DNA from: Pseudomonadota bacterium
GTDB taxonomy: Bacteria; Pseudomonadota; Gammaproteobacteria; Steroidobacterales; Woeseiaceae
Direction of reading: 5' to 3'
Assembly: GCA_022574185.1 (NCBI GenBank)
Contig: JACZSM010000002.1
Span: 62,001-126,000 of the forward strand
Length of the DNA: 64,000 nucleotides
Shown here: piece after piece, positions 19,282-27,824 of the stretch
How positions within the stretch are numbered: position 1 is the first letter of the stretch
Layout: every line of letters starts with the position of its first letter
Translations under genes and position numbers: made by a program
Notes under the pieces: model-generated
The model's input: the letters and a program-made list of their open reading frames with translations, nothing else
What the model was told of the DNA's origin: nothing
Database searches by the model: none

Positions 19282-19932
19282 CTAATCCTCATGAGCCGTG
19301 TTTGCCGTGCGTTGATTTGCCATGACGCGACGACTCAAATCGGTTATCCACCTTGCCACCTGCTGGTCTTCGCTGACAAGCTCCTGATAGTGCTCAAAAT
19401 GCCGCAATGCGGCATCAAGACGTTGCAAATACAGTTCATTGAGAACGCCCAGGTTGTAGTGTGCCAAGGCGTAGTCAGGCGAAGCTGTGACGGCCTTCAA
19501 ATAAGCAGCCTCTGCCTCAATAAATTTGCCATTTCTGCGAAGTAGCATGCCCTGCTGATTCAATGCGGGCGGATAATCGGCATCAAGAACCAGAGCCGCA
19601 TCTATCGCCGCCTCTGCCGCCATGTCGTTGCCATTATTCGCGTAGATGATTGCGAGGTTCACGTACACACCCGGGTAGCCCAAATACTGCAGCAGAAATT
19701 CCTTGAAACGCAGCTCGGCATCGACAAGATCACCGGCTGCCATGACCGCGACTGCTTGCTCAAACATCGTCAGAGCCTGCGCCGGTATGTTCTGCGCACG
19801 CGCATCTATCGTATTGTCAGCCTGACCACGCACGGCAGATTTCGGCCCCGTCGACGCACAGCCCGCGACCACGAGAATTGCGGCTGGCAGCAGTAAGCGT
19901 ACTGCTGGACTAGTAAAGCGCCGTAACGACAT
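19282..19932 (-). CDS. TPR-repeat outer-membrane lipoprotein
   Basis: A 216-residue lipoprotein. The N-terminus LLLPAAILVVAGCASTG carries a lipobox (VAGC). Residues about 45-195 contain tetratricopeptide repeats (for example YPPALNQQGMLLRRNGKFIEAEAAYLKAVTASPDYALAHYNLG read in part). It overlaps the 938-residue TPR gene by 23 bases. Its place in the operon resembles the TPR lipoproteins of the Glt system; likely a structural part on the periplasmic face of the outer membrane. Confidence 0.87.
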   Translation of the reverse strand: MSLRRFTSPAVRLLLPAAILVVAGCASTGPKSAVRGQADNTIDARAQNIPAQALTMFEQAVAVMAAGDLVDAELRFKEFLLQYLGYPGVYVNLAIIYANNGNDMAAEAAIDAALVLDADYPPALNQQGMLLRRNGKFIEAEAAYLKAVTASPDYALAHYNLGVLNELYLQRLDAALRHFEHYQELVSEDQQVARWITDLSRRVMANQRTANTAHED

Positions 19933-22726
19933 CTTCGCTGCGCTCCAGTTTCGAGTACCGCGCCGGCATCAAGCTGGCTAATCTTTCGAAGCTCTTTTTC
20001 ACCCACTCGTCGTAGACGCCGTCAGGTGCGCGATTGGCATTCGCCTTGTATAGATCTATGGCCTTCTCCTCGAACGGATATACCTGCTCTTCGAGCAACA
20101 AATCATATTGCTCGAGTGTTTCGGCATCGAGATCGCGCGGGCGCTCCGAATCCAACAGGTCGGCACTGAAATTCTCGTAAACTTCACCGAGTCGAAATGT
20201 TGCGGCCGTCGTTACCTCAGCGACTCCATATTCAGCGGCTTTCGTATAAACCTCGATAACTTCTTCCATGAGCGCTCGCTTCCGCTTCAAACTGTCGGCC
20301 AGCGGCTGGATCAGTCTGACGACTGCAAATCGCCGGCGCACAGGTTCGGCGAGTTCAATGGATGCTATGGCGGCAAGATAACGGGACCGCTCGGATCTTT
20401 GTGCGCCCGCCGTCGCGTCGACCTGCACGAGATCCCTGAGTCGCGCCGTTCGGGCATCCCGGTCGCCACTCGCTGTAGCAATTTCGAGCAATCGGAAACG
20501 CGCTTCAATCGATTCGGACAATGGATTCGGATAGCGCGCTATGATGTTCTCGAGGACGCGAAATTCACTGCCGGTCGAGCTGCCTTGCTTATAAAGATCG
20601 GCCGCTTTCCAAAGGGCCTCGCGGCGCATGTTCTCGTTGCTGGTGCCTGCATTGGCGATGCGCTCGAACTCCGCTGCAGCTTCTATGGCGCGGCCCGAGT
20701 TTAGGTAGGTAATGGCAAGCTTTTGGGTCACATCGTCCGCAAAATCACTGTCGGGGTAATCCCTGCGGTAATTCTCGAGCACCCCGGACGCGCGGTCCCA
20801 AGCCTGCATATTAATGAGTGCGGCGGCGGCATCATATTCTGCCGTCGCACGAATATCCGAATCGGGCACGACCCGGCCAAGACGTGTGAAGTGCGTAACG
20901 GCGGTCTCCAAATCGCCGCCGTCTCGCGCCAGTTCGCCCTGCTTGTAAATGGACGAGGCAATTCGGATCTTGATATCCTGCCCGGCCTGCTGATCCTCAG
21001 CCGGTGTATAGGCACGTAGCTCGTAGTATGACTGTTCGGCTATGGCGAAATTCTGCAGATCGAATTGTGAGTGTGCTATTACTGTCCATGCAGTGCGTGC
21101 CAGCGGCGCCTTAACCCGCGGCTGCTTGCTAACCACGATCTGGCCGACCGAAATTGCCCGGTCAAACTGGCCTTGTGCAAACAGATCTTCAGCGATCGTT
21201 GTCAAAACGGCACCTGACTCGGGATGTTCGGGATAGCTGTCTGCAAACTTGAGGCCGCTATCGAGGTAGCGGCTATGCCATTGGGCTTTTTTGCTGCCAG
21301 CAAGCGACATCTCATGCTCACGGTAAGAAAGAATGCTGGCGTATGCGGCCTCAGCGGATCGCTTGTGAACCGGGTAGTCGTACGCTGTGCGTTCGAATTC
21401 GATCATCGCCGCGTCGAATTCCTTGCTCTCGAACAGCGTCTCGGCGAGCAGGAAGTTCGTATCGGCGCTGTCCGACTCTCCAGGGAAGTAGCCAAGATAC
21501 TTGCGATACCAGCGAGCTGCCTCGTGATAATCGCCAAGCTTGCCATCGCGCTGTGCCTGTGCATGATAATACTGTGCGAGGTCGTTCAGGTTTGCCTTCA
21601 GGTGTGCCGCTACTACCATGTTTTCCGACGCCTGATTGTGCAGCCAGAAACCGCCATCCAAGCCGTAGCGATCGACAAAATCCTTCTTGCCCTCGAGCAC
21701 CAGGCTCGGGAATTCGCCCAGCTTGTAGGCTTCGATTACCTCAACTTGCAGCAAAGGCGCCTTGGGATGGTAGGGGTCTCGGTCGACAAAGGCTTCGTAG
21801 GCTCCCGCCGCATCCACGAAACGCTCCTTCTCCAGGTAAAGATCGCCTAGATTGCGATAAATGATGTAGCTGTAAGCCGGATGTCCGCGTTGACCCATAT
21901 AGGCATCAATGCTGGACGCACCATCCATGTATGAAAAACTGATGCTCAACACGCGAAACGTGTCTTCGACGAGCTCCTGGGTTGCACGGCTAAGTTGTTC
22001 AAGCCGGTTGTCGCCTTCGGCGATTTCGATACCGCTGATCTTGCGGTCAAGTAATTCGAAAAATGGCACCAGGCTTTTTTCGTGCGACGCCAGCTTGAAT
22101 TGTGACCATCCGAGTTTGTATAGCGATTGCTCATAGAAGCGAGACCCGTCGCCGTAGCGAATGACATCCTGGTAGGCGACTTCTGCATCGTCGTAGTTTT
22201 TGCGAAGAAACAGCATCTCCCCGCGCCGAAATTGCACCTCGTCAATGAGCAGTGTCGACGGATATCGGTCCACGAGTTCATTGAGCACGGTAAGCGCATC
22301 ATCGTTCCTGCCACCAATTTCGTAAGCCCGGCCAAGCTGGTACAAGACCGTGTCATTGCGTCGATAATTCGGATATGCCTCGAGCAGTTGCTGATATAAC
22401 TGCACTGCATTATTGAAACCCATGTGAGTCATCGCGTCGATATTCTGAGTAAGTTGCTCGGCCTCGGTCGCATTAAGCTCAAGATCGCCCAGGCGGCGCA
22501 TTGCCTCAGCACGTAACTCTGGGTCCTCGGATACAAGATCGAGAAACGCGCGGTAATTATCACGAGCGAGCTCTGTGCTATGAGCTATAACCCTGCCCGT
22601 TCGAATCTCGACTTCTTTCTTCTCGAGGCTCTTGATCGTGTCGCGTTTCTTTACCGCAGCATCAGAAATCGGCGTCAAAAGCAGGGTCGCACTAATCAGG
22701 ACAAGCAGTAATGAGTAACGAGTCAT
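19910..22726 (-). CDS. Large periplasmic TPR protein of the motor operon
   Basis: A 938-residue exported protein: signal peptide (SLLLVLISATLLLTPISDAA), a helical region, then many tetratricopeptide repeats throughout (VLYQLGRAYEIGGRNDDAL; VQFRRGEMLFLRKNYDDAEV; NFLLAETLFESKEFDAAMIEF; KLAITYLNSGRAIEAAAEF). Such long TPR solenoids act as periplasmic scaffolds. ATG at 22726 overlaps the upstream stop as ATGA. It belongs to the same operon as the TolQ/TolR stator and the TonB-like protein. Confidence 0.88.
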   Translation of the reverse strand: MTRYSLLLVLISATLLLTPISDAAVKKRDTIKSLEKKEVEIRTGRVIAHSTELARDNYRAFLDLVSEDPELRAEAMRRLGDLELNATEAEQLTQNIDAMTHMGFNNAVQLYQQLLEAYPNYRRNDTVLYQLGRAYEIGGRNDDALTVLNELVDRYPSTLLIDEVQFRRGEMLFLRKNYDDAEVAYQDVIRYGDGSRFYEQSLYKLGWSQFKLASHEKSLVPFFELLDRKISGIEIAEGDNRLEQLSRATQELVEDTFRVLSISFSYMDGASSIDAYMGQRGHPAYSYIIYRNLGDLYLEKERFVDAAGAYEAFVDRDPYHPKAPLLQVEVIEAYKLGEFPSLVLEGKKDFVDRYGLDGGFWLHNQASENMVVAAHLKANLNDLAQYYHAQAQRDGKLGDYHEAARWYRKYLGYFPGESDSADTNFLLAETLFESKEFDAAMIEFERTAYDYPVHKRSAEAAYASILSYREHEMSLAGSKKAQWHSRYLDSGLKFADSYPEHPESGAVLTTIAEDLFAQGQFDRAISVGQIVVSKQPRVKAPLARTAWTVIAHSQFDLQNFAIAEQSYYELRAYTPAEDQQAGQDIKIRIASSIYKQGELARDGGDLETAVTHFTRLGRVVPDSDIRATAEYDAAAALINMQAWDRASGVLENYRRDYPDSDFADDVTQKLAITYLNSGRAIEAAAEFERIANAGTSNENMRREALWKAADLYKQGSSTGSEFRVLENIIARYPNPLSESIEARFRLLEIATASGDRDARTARLRDLVQVDATAGAQRSERSRYLAAIASIELAEPVRRRFAVVRLIQPLADSLKRKRALMEEVIEVYTKAAEYGVAEVTTAATFRLGEVYENFSADLLDSERPRDLDAETLEQYDLLLEEQVYPFEEKAIDLYKANANRAPDGVYDEWVKKSFERLASLMPARYSKLERSEDVVTALY

Positions 22727-24591
22727 CAGCGTGACACTTCCCCAGCAGTTGCGGCGAGATCATAAATCGCTGCGAGCGCGAATCGCGCCTGCACTGTGTA
22801 GATGTCAAGCCGTTGTTTTTGTGTCTGTAATTCACCGACCGCAATGGCTTGCAGAAACATTCGTTGGTCAGCCATGGAATCTACAACGCGATTCAGCATG
22901 GAAATGATGCGCGGCTCGAGACCGTAGACCCGCTGACTCAGTTTCGCGAAGAGAATTGGCTCCTTGCGCATCGCATCGTCGATCTTGCGACGCGAACGTT
23001 GCGTTTCGACTAACGCCTCGCCGGTCTGCCTGAGATTTCGACGAATGCGCCACAGGCGGTCTTTGAAATCGCGCTCCAGGCGCCATTGCAGTACACCTTT
23101 TAAAAGGCGAATTTTGTCACGAACCTCAACTGCCTCAGGAATGTTCGCCGCGAGGGCCGGAGTGTTTGCGAGTTCTGCTATAGCACGCCACATCCTGAAT
23201 TCCTGCACCGTCGCGAGCGCCAGCCAGTCGTTGCTCTGCTCAACGTTGTTGAGCAGCGAATCGAATTCGAGTTTGCGATCAACCAATCCTTCCAGATCAG
23301 CCCGAGCTAAAGCATCTTCGACCCGCGGCAGTCGCTCGAAGTATGCCTCGCGACGGGTCTCCAACATATTGACGTAAACTTCGACGCTTTGCTGCCAGTC
23401 ATCGAGGTTGCGCTGCAAATAGCTCAGGTCACGATAGTTCTTGAGCCCTTCCTGAAACTCATGAGTTGCCAAAATGTGATACAGGTATCGCGCCTCGGGT
23501 CCGTCAGGCAGCACCTCGAGTCGCCAATACCAGCCCGTGCTGTCCAGCGGGTTATCGTCCAGGAATTTCTCGAAATAACCGCCTGACTCAATGAAGGCGA
23601 TCGTGCGATCAATGCGCATGGTTTCTTCGTAAAAAGCTTCGATGGCATTGAGATAGTGATCGGCTGCCTGGGTGATTGAATCTAGTTTTGCGAGAGCATA
23701 GGGAATCGCCAGCATCGATTCCTGCACTGCCGAATCAAGCAAATCGCGACCCTGGAGCTCCATCCAAGGCACGAGAGCGCGACGATAGTTTTCAATTTCT
23801 GCGTCTGCCCAGCCCATACCGAGCAGCGCCTTGTTTGAAAATGGGCCCTCTAGTCTCACACGCTGCAGTGGCTCCTTTGCAGCCAGCGGCTGGCCATCCT
23901 GTAGCAGTGAGTAACCGAGCGCGAGGTTGGCTTTGTCACGTAGCGACGTCATCTCTTCGCTATACGGATTCAGTTTGCCCAGGTCATCGAGGATAGACGC
24001 CGCCGCGTCGACATCGCCGCTACGAACCAGTGCTACACCAAGATTGAACTGCGCATATCTGGCCCACTCGGTATTGCCGCTCCATTGTTGCAGTAACGCT
24101 ATCGCCGCGTTGTACTGACCACCGTCAATGAAGATTTGCGCCTGCAGCATTCTTGCTTCCTGGCGCAGGTTTTCGGGTAACATTTCGCTGATGTTGTCCA
24201 GCGCGGTTTGCGCTTTGAGGAGATATCCACGTTGATGCCAGATCTTGGCAAGGAAAAACCAGGTACGGTCGCGAATATCAGGCGCGACGTTATCGGCCAG
24301 CAAACGCTCGAAAATTGCCGCCGATTCAAGATGGTGACCATAGGACAGATACAGGCCGCCCAATAATAATTCGGCCTGCTGTGAATGTTCATCGAGCTGA
24401 AACTGCTGTTGAGCTGCGAGTAAATGCACGATCGCGGGAACGAAATCGTCCTGATAGAAATAGAAAAGAACCTCGCCGTAGTGCGGGCTTTTGACGACGA
24501 TCGGTTCAGGACCGTTGTCGGCCACCTGAGCCGACAACACTGGTGCTGCGACAAGCATAAACAGTGCGATGACGATGGAATGGCAGCGCAA
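22726..24591 (-). CDS. Periplasmic TPR-repeat protein of the motor operon
   Basis: A 621-residue exported protein: signal peptide (IVIALFMLVAAPVLSAQ), then TPR-like repeats in the N-terminal 350 residues (EVLFYFYQDDFVPAIVHLLA; AELLLGGLYLSYGHHLESA; YAQFNLGVALVRSGDVDAA). The C-terminal part is a long charged helix set (RLERDFKDRLWRIRRNLRQT) that could form coiled coils. The start is TTG at 24591 with GGGAG nine bases upstream. It lies 6 bases after the first gene of the operon. Confidence 0.85.
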   Translation of the reverse strand: MRCHSIVIALFMLVAAPVLSAQVADNGPEPIVVKSPHYGEVLFYFYQDDFVPAIVHLLAAQQQFQLDEHSQQAELLLGGLYLSYGHHLESAAIFERLLADNVAPDIRDRTWFFLAKIWHQRGYLLKAQTALDNISEMLPENLRQEARMLQAQIFIDGGQYNAAIALLQQWSGNTEWARYAQFNLGVALVRSGDVDAAASILDDLGKLNPYSEEMTSLRDKANLALGYSLLQDGQPLAAKEPLQRVRLEGPFSNKALLGMGWADAEIENYRRALVPWMELQGRDLLDSAVQESMLAIPYALAKLDSITQAADHYLNAIEAFYEETMRIDRTIAFIESGGYFEKFLDDNPLDSTGWYWRLEVLPDGPEARYLYHILATHEFQEGLKNYRDLSYLQRNLDDWQQSVEVYVNMLETRREAYFERLPRVEDALARADLEGLVDRKLEFDSLLNNVEQSNDWLALATVQEFRMWRAIAELANTPALAANIPEAVEVRDKIRLLKGVLQWRLERDFKDRLWRIRRNLRQTGEALVETQRSRRKIDDAMRKEPILFAKLSQRVYGLEPRIISMLNRVVDSMADQRMFLQAIAVGELQTQKQRLDIYTVQARFALAAIYDLAATAGEVSR

Positions 24592-24597
24592 CAGCGA

Positions 24598-25194
24598 TCA
24601 CTCCCATTCCTTGATCACAAATTCCGGCTGTTGCTTTCTCACCCTGTCGGTAATTTCGAGTTCCAGGTATTTTGCGCCAATTCCCTTGTTGAAAATCATC
24701 GTCGCACCACGACGATAGTCACGCGTATGCGGGCCCTTGCCAGTAAATACCGCGGTCAATTCATGGTCGCCAGTTTTGAGATTGGCCATGTGCACACGTT
24801 GCACACCGCCACGCATCAGCGCACCGACTTCGCGTTCTGTGTACAGGTAGTTGGCAACTTCCTTGCCATCGATCTTGATATTGACCGAATCGAGTTCGAA
24901 ATACTCGCCGATATCCATGGAGATAAAAAACGCCACTTGAGAATTGGCCGGAAATAGCAAATCTTCTTCGAGCAGGAACAAGTCCCGGTTGAGATCGAGC
25001 ACTTCCTTCTTCAGATCCTGAACGTCCTCGTCAATGGCGCGAAAACGATTACGCAATTCGGCTTCTGCGGCCTCAGACTCAAGTGTCGCCGTAAGCGTGG
25101 CATCCGTTTCTGCGCTTAGCGCCTGCGCGCTCATCACCGCGCTGAACGCGAACAGAAAACATATCCCGAGACTGAAAAATATTCGTCTTGCCAC
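24598..25194 (-). CDS. Exported coiled-coil protein, first gene of the motor operon
   Basis: A 198-residue protein with signal peptide (ICFLFAFSAVMSAQALSA), a coiled-coil stretch about residues 35-80 (acidic/basic heptads with DLKKEVLDLNRDLFLLEEDL), and a beta-rich C-terminal domain of unknown family (VAFFISMDIGEYFELDSVNI, then LKTGDHELTAVFTGKGP). GTG start has AGGAGA upstream. Fold suggests a periplasmic or outer-membrane adaptor. I do not recognise it beyond that. Confidence 0.78.
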   Translation of the reverse strand: MARRIFFSLGICFLFAFSAVMSAQALSAETDATLTATLESEAAEAELRNRFRAIDEDVQDLKKEVLDLNRDLFLLEEDLLFPANSQVAFFISMDIGEYFELDSVNIKIDGKEVANYLYTEREVGALMRGGVQRVHMANLKTGDHELTAVFTGKGPHTRDYRRGATMIFNKGIGAKYLELEITDRVRKQQPEFVIKEWE

Positions 25195-25227
25195 TTCAGA
25201 TTCTCCTGCGGAACCTCTAAGGCGCCG

Positions 25228-25725
25228 CTACTCCCTCAACAGCGAACGAATTTCGTCAAGGTATTGCAGCTCATAACCGGGCTTGTAACCCTCATGCACG
25301 TGTCGAACCACTCCTTCGCGGTCGATCAGCACCGTCACCGGCATGGCATCAACCTCATAGAGTTTGCTCACTTCTTTGCGTGTATCAAACAGCACCGGGA
25401 AACTCACACCCAGTTCGGTTGCCATGCGCATCGCCTTGCTCGAGTCGTCGTCAATATTGACTGCGAGTAAGCTGAATCCCACGCGTTGATAGCGTGAATA
25501 CAGCTCATCAAGCAGCGGCATTTCCTGCCTGCACGGCCCACACCAGGTCGCCCAGAAATTGATCATTACGACATCACCGCGATACTCAGACAAGCGCAGA
25601 TTGACGCCCGTCATACTCTTCAAAGCGAAATCAGGCGCTGGCTGCCCCATGAGGCCTGACGACGCCAGACCGCTCGCAGCGAACACGCTGAATACCAGAC
25701 CCAGTAAGCAGTTTTTAAGCTTCAT
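25228..25725 (-). CDS. TlpA/ResA-like thiol-disulfide oxidoreductase
   Basis: A 165-residue exported thioredoxin-fold protein: signal peptide (LLGLVFSVFAASGLAS), strand PAPDFALKSMTGVNL, the redox site WCGPCRQE and the cis-proline DAMPVTVL. It acts in the periplasm as a reductant or peroxide-linked carrier. ATG at 25725 has AAAGGAA eight bases upstream. It lies 33 bases before the motor operon start and may be co-transcribed with it. Confidence 0.93.
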   Translation of the reverse strand: MKLKNCLLGLVFSVFAASGLASSGLMGQPAPDFALKSMTGVNLRLSEYRGDVVMINFWATWCGPCRQEMPLLDELYSRYQRVGFSLLAVNIDDDSSKAMRMATELGVSFPVLFDTRKEVSKLYEVDAMPVTVLIDREGVVRHVHEGYKPGYELQYLDEIRSLLRE

Positions 25726-26156
25726 AATTCGTTCCTTTGTAATGCCAGCCAGTTTCCTTCCATGGGACGTCGGCCGTCCTTTTAGGCCTGCATAACTGCA
25801 CGCCGGCCCAACCAGCGTATGGTGACAGCCCAAGCCCGGTTGCAGACGTGATGATCGTCACAAATGGCTGGTCCTGTCTGAACATAACGGCTCCCCAGTG
25901 CTGCGCTGGAAGCTGCCAAGTCCACGCTGCTGTTGCTACCTCGATGAGACAAGCATGTTGCGCGATCATCACGGATTAACTTAAATTGTTCTTTTTCCAG
26001 AAGTTTCCGGGTGTCGCGAACACCCGGCCCTGGCCGTTGGCGGACCCTGTTCAGGGCCTGCCAACACATTACCCATAATAAGCCTATCAGGCTGAATTTA
26101 AAGTGAAAGTTCGTCGCGTTTCCGCAATATTCCAGTACCTGTTTTGACAGTCCCTG
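25726..26156. other. Gene-free 431-bp region with stem-loops
   Basis: No convincing gene. It holds a perfect 8-bp hairpin (CCGGGTGT / ACACCCGG, 26007-26027), a neighbouring inverted repeat with arms TTGGC/GCCAA and CCCTG/CAGGG (26037-26064), and a short hairpin GGACG/CGTCC followed by TTTT (25765-25783). It lies between the apbE stop and the tlpA start. The tlpA promoter should be here. Not like 6S, SRP, RNase P or a known riboswitch. Confidence 0.5.
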
Positions 26157-27200
26157 CTAAGGCTCAATCGAATTCGCTGCGGGTTGACGGAGGCCATCGG
26201 AATAGTAAATGCGACCCTGATCGTCGATCACGATGCTCTCATAATCGGGCAGCGTCGCGATCAGGCGCAGTCCCGGATCGACGCCCATTACAAAAACTGA
26301 CGTCGAGAGCGCATCGGTCATCACGGCATCCGGACCAATGACCGTTGCACTGTGGATACCGCTCGCGGGAGCGCCCGTAGCGGGGCTGAGGATGTGGTGG
26401 TAGCGAACGCCGTCTTCCTCAAAGTAGCGTTCATAATCGCCTGATGTCGAGATCGCCTCGTCGTCAAGTGGCACCGAAATTACCACACTGCTGTCATCAC
26501 GCGGATCTCGAATACCAACGACCCAGGGCTGACCGCGACGATCTCCGAGTAAGCGCGAATCTCCTCCCGCCGTCACAATTGCGTTGTCGACACCCGCCCT
26601 GCGCAGTAAGTCGATGCCGCGTTCGACGACGTAACCTTTCGCTATGCCACCCAGATTAATACGCACGCCTTGGCGTCCGAATCGCACGGTGCCCTTGGCC
26701 TGATCGAGATGCACGAGCCGAAAGTCGATAAGCAGACGTTCCGCCGCAACAGTCGCCTGGTCGGGTCGCTGCCGATTGCGAAAATCGTAATGCTGGCCGA
26801 CACTGTCGTAGGTGATATCGAATGCGCCGCGAGTCAGCAGCGAGATATCGAGTGCGCGTCGGAGCAGCCGAAACAACTCCTGTCCTGCAATCACCGGTTC
26901 ATCCGCCGCGCGGCGATTGATGTCGGAAATGCGGCTGTCCTCGATATAGGTGCTCATGAGCCGGTCTATGCGAGCCGCTTCCGCAAACACCTGCTCGACC
27001 AGAATTGCACCGGTTTCGGGATCCTCGTGCCATAGCCTGACACTGATCTCCGTTCCCATCATTGGTCGTGCGTCACCCAACCACTCTGCCTGCGCAGGCA
27101 TTGCAATCGCGAAGATTGCCACCAATGCTAGAGTTAGCTTTGTGCGAGCGTTATGCTTCCGTATTCGACTTTTCGACAAGGAGCGCGACAGTGACTTCAT
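26157..27200 (-). CDS. apbE: FAD:protein FMN transferase ApbE
   Basis: A 347-residue flavin transferase: signal peptide (LTLALVAIFAIAMPAQAEW), MMGTEISVRLW at the start of the core, NLGGIAKGYVVERGIDLLRR and IVTAGGDSRLLG for the FAD pocket, and GPDAVMTDALSTSVFVMG with the metal-binding residues. It attaches FMN to a threonine of partners such as NqrB/C or RnfG in the periplasm; none of these is in the window. The annotated ATG at 27200 overlaps the divergent lemA start by 10 bases, so its promoter must lie inside lemA or a later start is used. Confidence 0.93.
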   Translation of the reverse strand: MKSLSRSLSKSRIRKHNARTKLTLALVAIFAIAMPAQAEWLGDARPMMGTEISVRLWHEDPETGAILVEQVFAEAARIDRLMSTYIEDSRISDINRRAADEPVIAGQELFRLLRRALDISLLTRGAFDITYDSVGQHYDFRNRQRPDQATVAAERLLIDFRLVHLDQAKGTVRFGRQGVRINLGGIAKGYVVERGIDLLRRAGVDNAIVTAGGDSRLLGDRRGQPWVVGIRDPRDDSSVVISVPLDDEAISTSGDYERYFEEDGVRYHHILSPATGAPASGIHSATVIGPDAVMTDALSTSVFVMGVDPGLRLIATLPDYESIVIDDQGRIYYSDGLRQPAANSIEP

Positions 27201-27784
27201 TTCTGATTTTCCTCGCTATTATCGCCGCAGTCGTGTTCTGGACAATTGGTATATACAACGGGCTGGTCAACGGACGCAATCGGGTCAAGAACGCTTTTGC
27301 TCAAATCGATGTACAGCTGACACGACGCTACGATTTGATTCCGAATCTCGTCGAGGCCGTCAAAGGCTATATGAAGCATGAGCGCGAGACGCTCGAAGCC
27401 GTCATTAACGCTCGCAACGCTGCATCATCGAGCCTGAACGCCGCCAAAGCCGATCCCGCAAATGCCCAGTTGATCAAGGAACTCGGCGCATCTGAAGGAA
27501 CGTTGACCAATGCACTCGGCCGACTGTTTGCCTTGTCGGAAGCTTATCCTGATCTCAAGGCAAATCAAAACATGATGCAGTTTCAGGAGGAGTTGGCGAG
27601 CACCGAAAACAAGGTTGCATTCTCTCGTCAGGCTTTTAACGATTCGGTCCTCAGCTACAACAATTCGGCCGAAAACTTCCCGAACAATGTGATCGCAGGC
27701 ATGTTTAGCTTCGCACTGGCCAGTTTTCTCGAAATCGACACCGAGGAGAAGCGCGAGGCGCCCGAGGTCTCGTTTACTTCGTAG
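27191..27784 (+). CDS. lemA: LemA family protein
   Basis: A 197-residue LemA protein: N-terminal transmembrane helix (LIFLAIIAAVVFWTIGIYNG), then the helical core NRVKNAFAQIDVQLTRRYDLIPNLVEAVKGY and the end FSFALASFLEIDTEEKREAP. GTG at 27191 has AAGGAG seven bases upstream and is the usual LemA start; an ATG-like frame extends further back but lacks this fit. It is paired with an M48 protease 40 bases downstream, a common arrangement. Function of LemA is poorly known. Confidence 0.92.
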   Translation: MTSFLIFLAIIAAVVFWTIGIYNGLVNGRNRVKNAFAQIDVQLTRRYDLIPNLVEAVKGYMKHERETLEAVINARNAASSSLNAAKADPANAQLIKELGASEGTLTNALGRLFALSEAYPDLKANQNMMQFQEELASTENKVAFSRQAFNDSVLSYNNSAENFPNNVIAGMFSFALASFLEIDTEEKREAPEVSFTS

Positions 27785-27824
27785 TTCGAACTAATCAGAT
27801 CCGGATACGCCAAGCGGAGCAACC

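Noticed and set aside
25765-25783. Terminator with GGACG/CGTCC stem and T-run on the plus strand
   Set aside because: No plus-strand gene lies upstream; the 5-bp stem is too weak to call.
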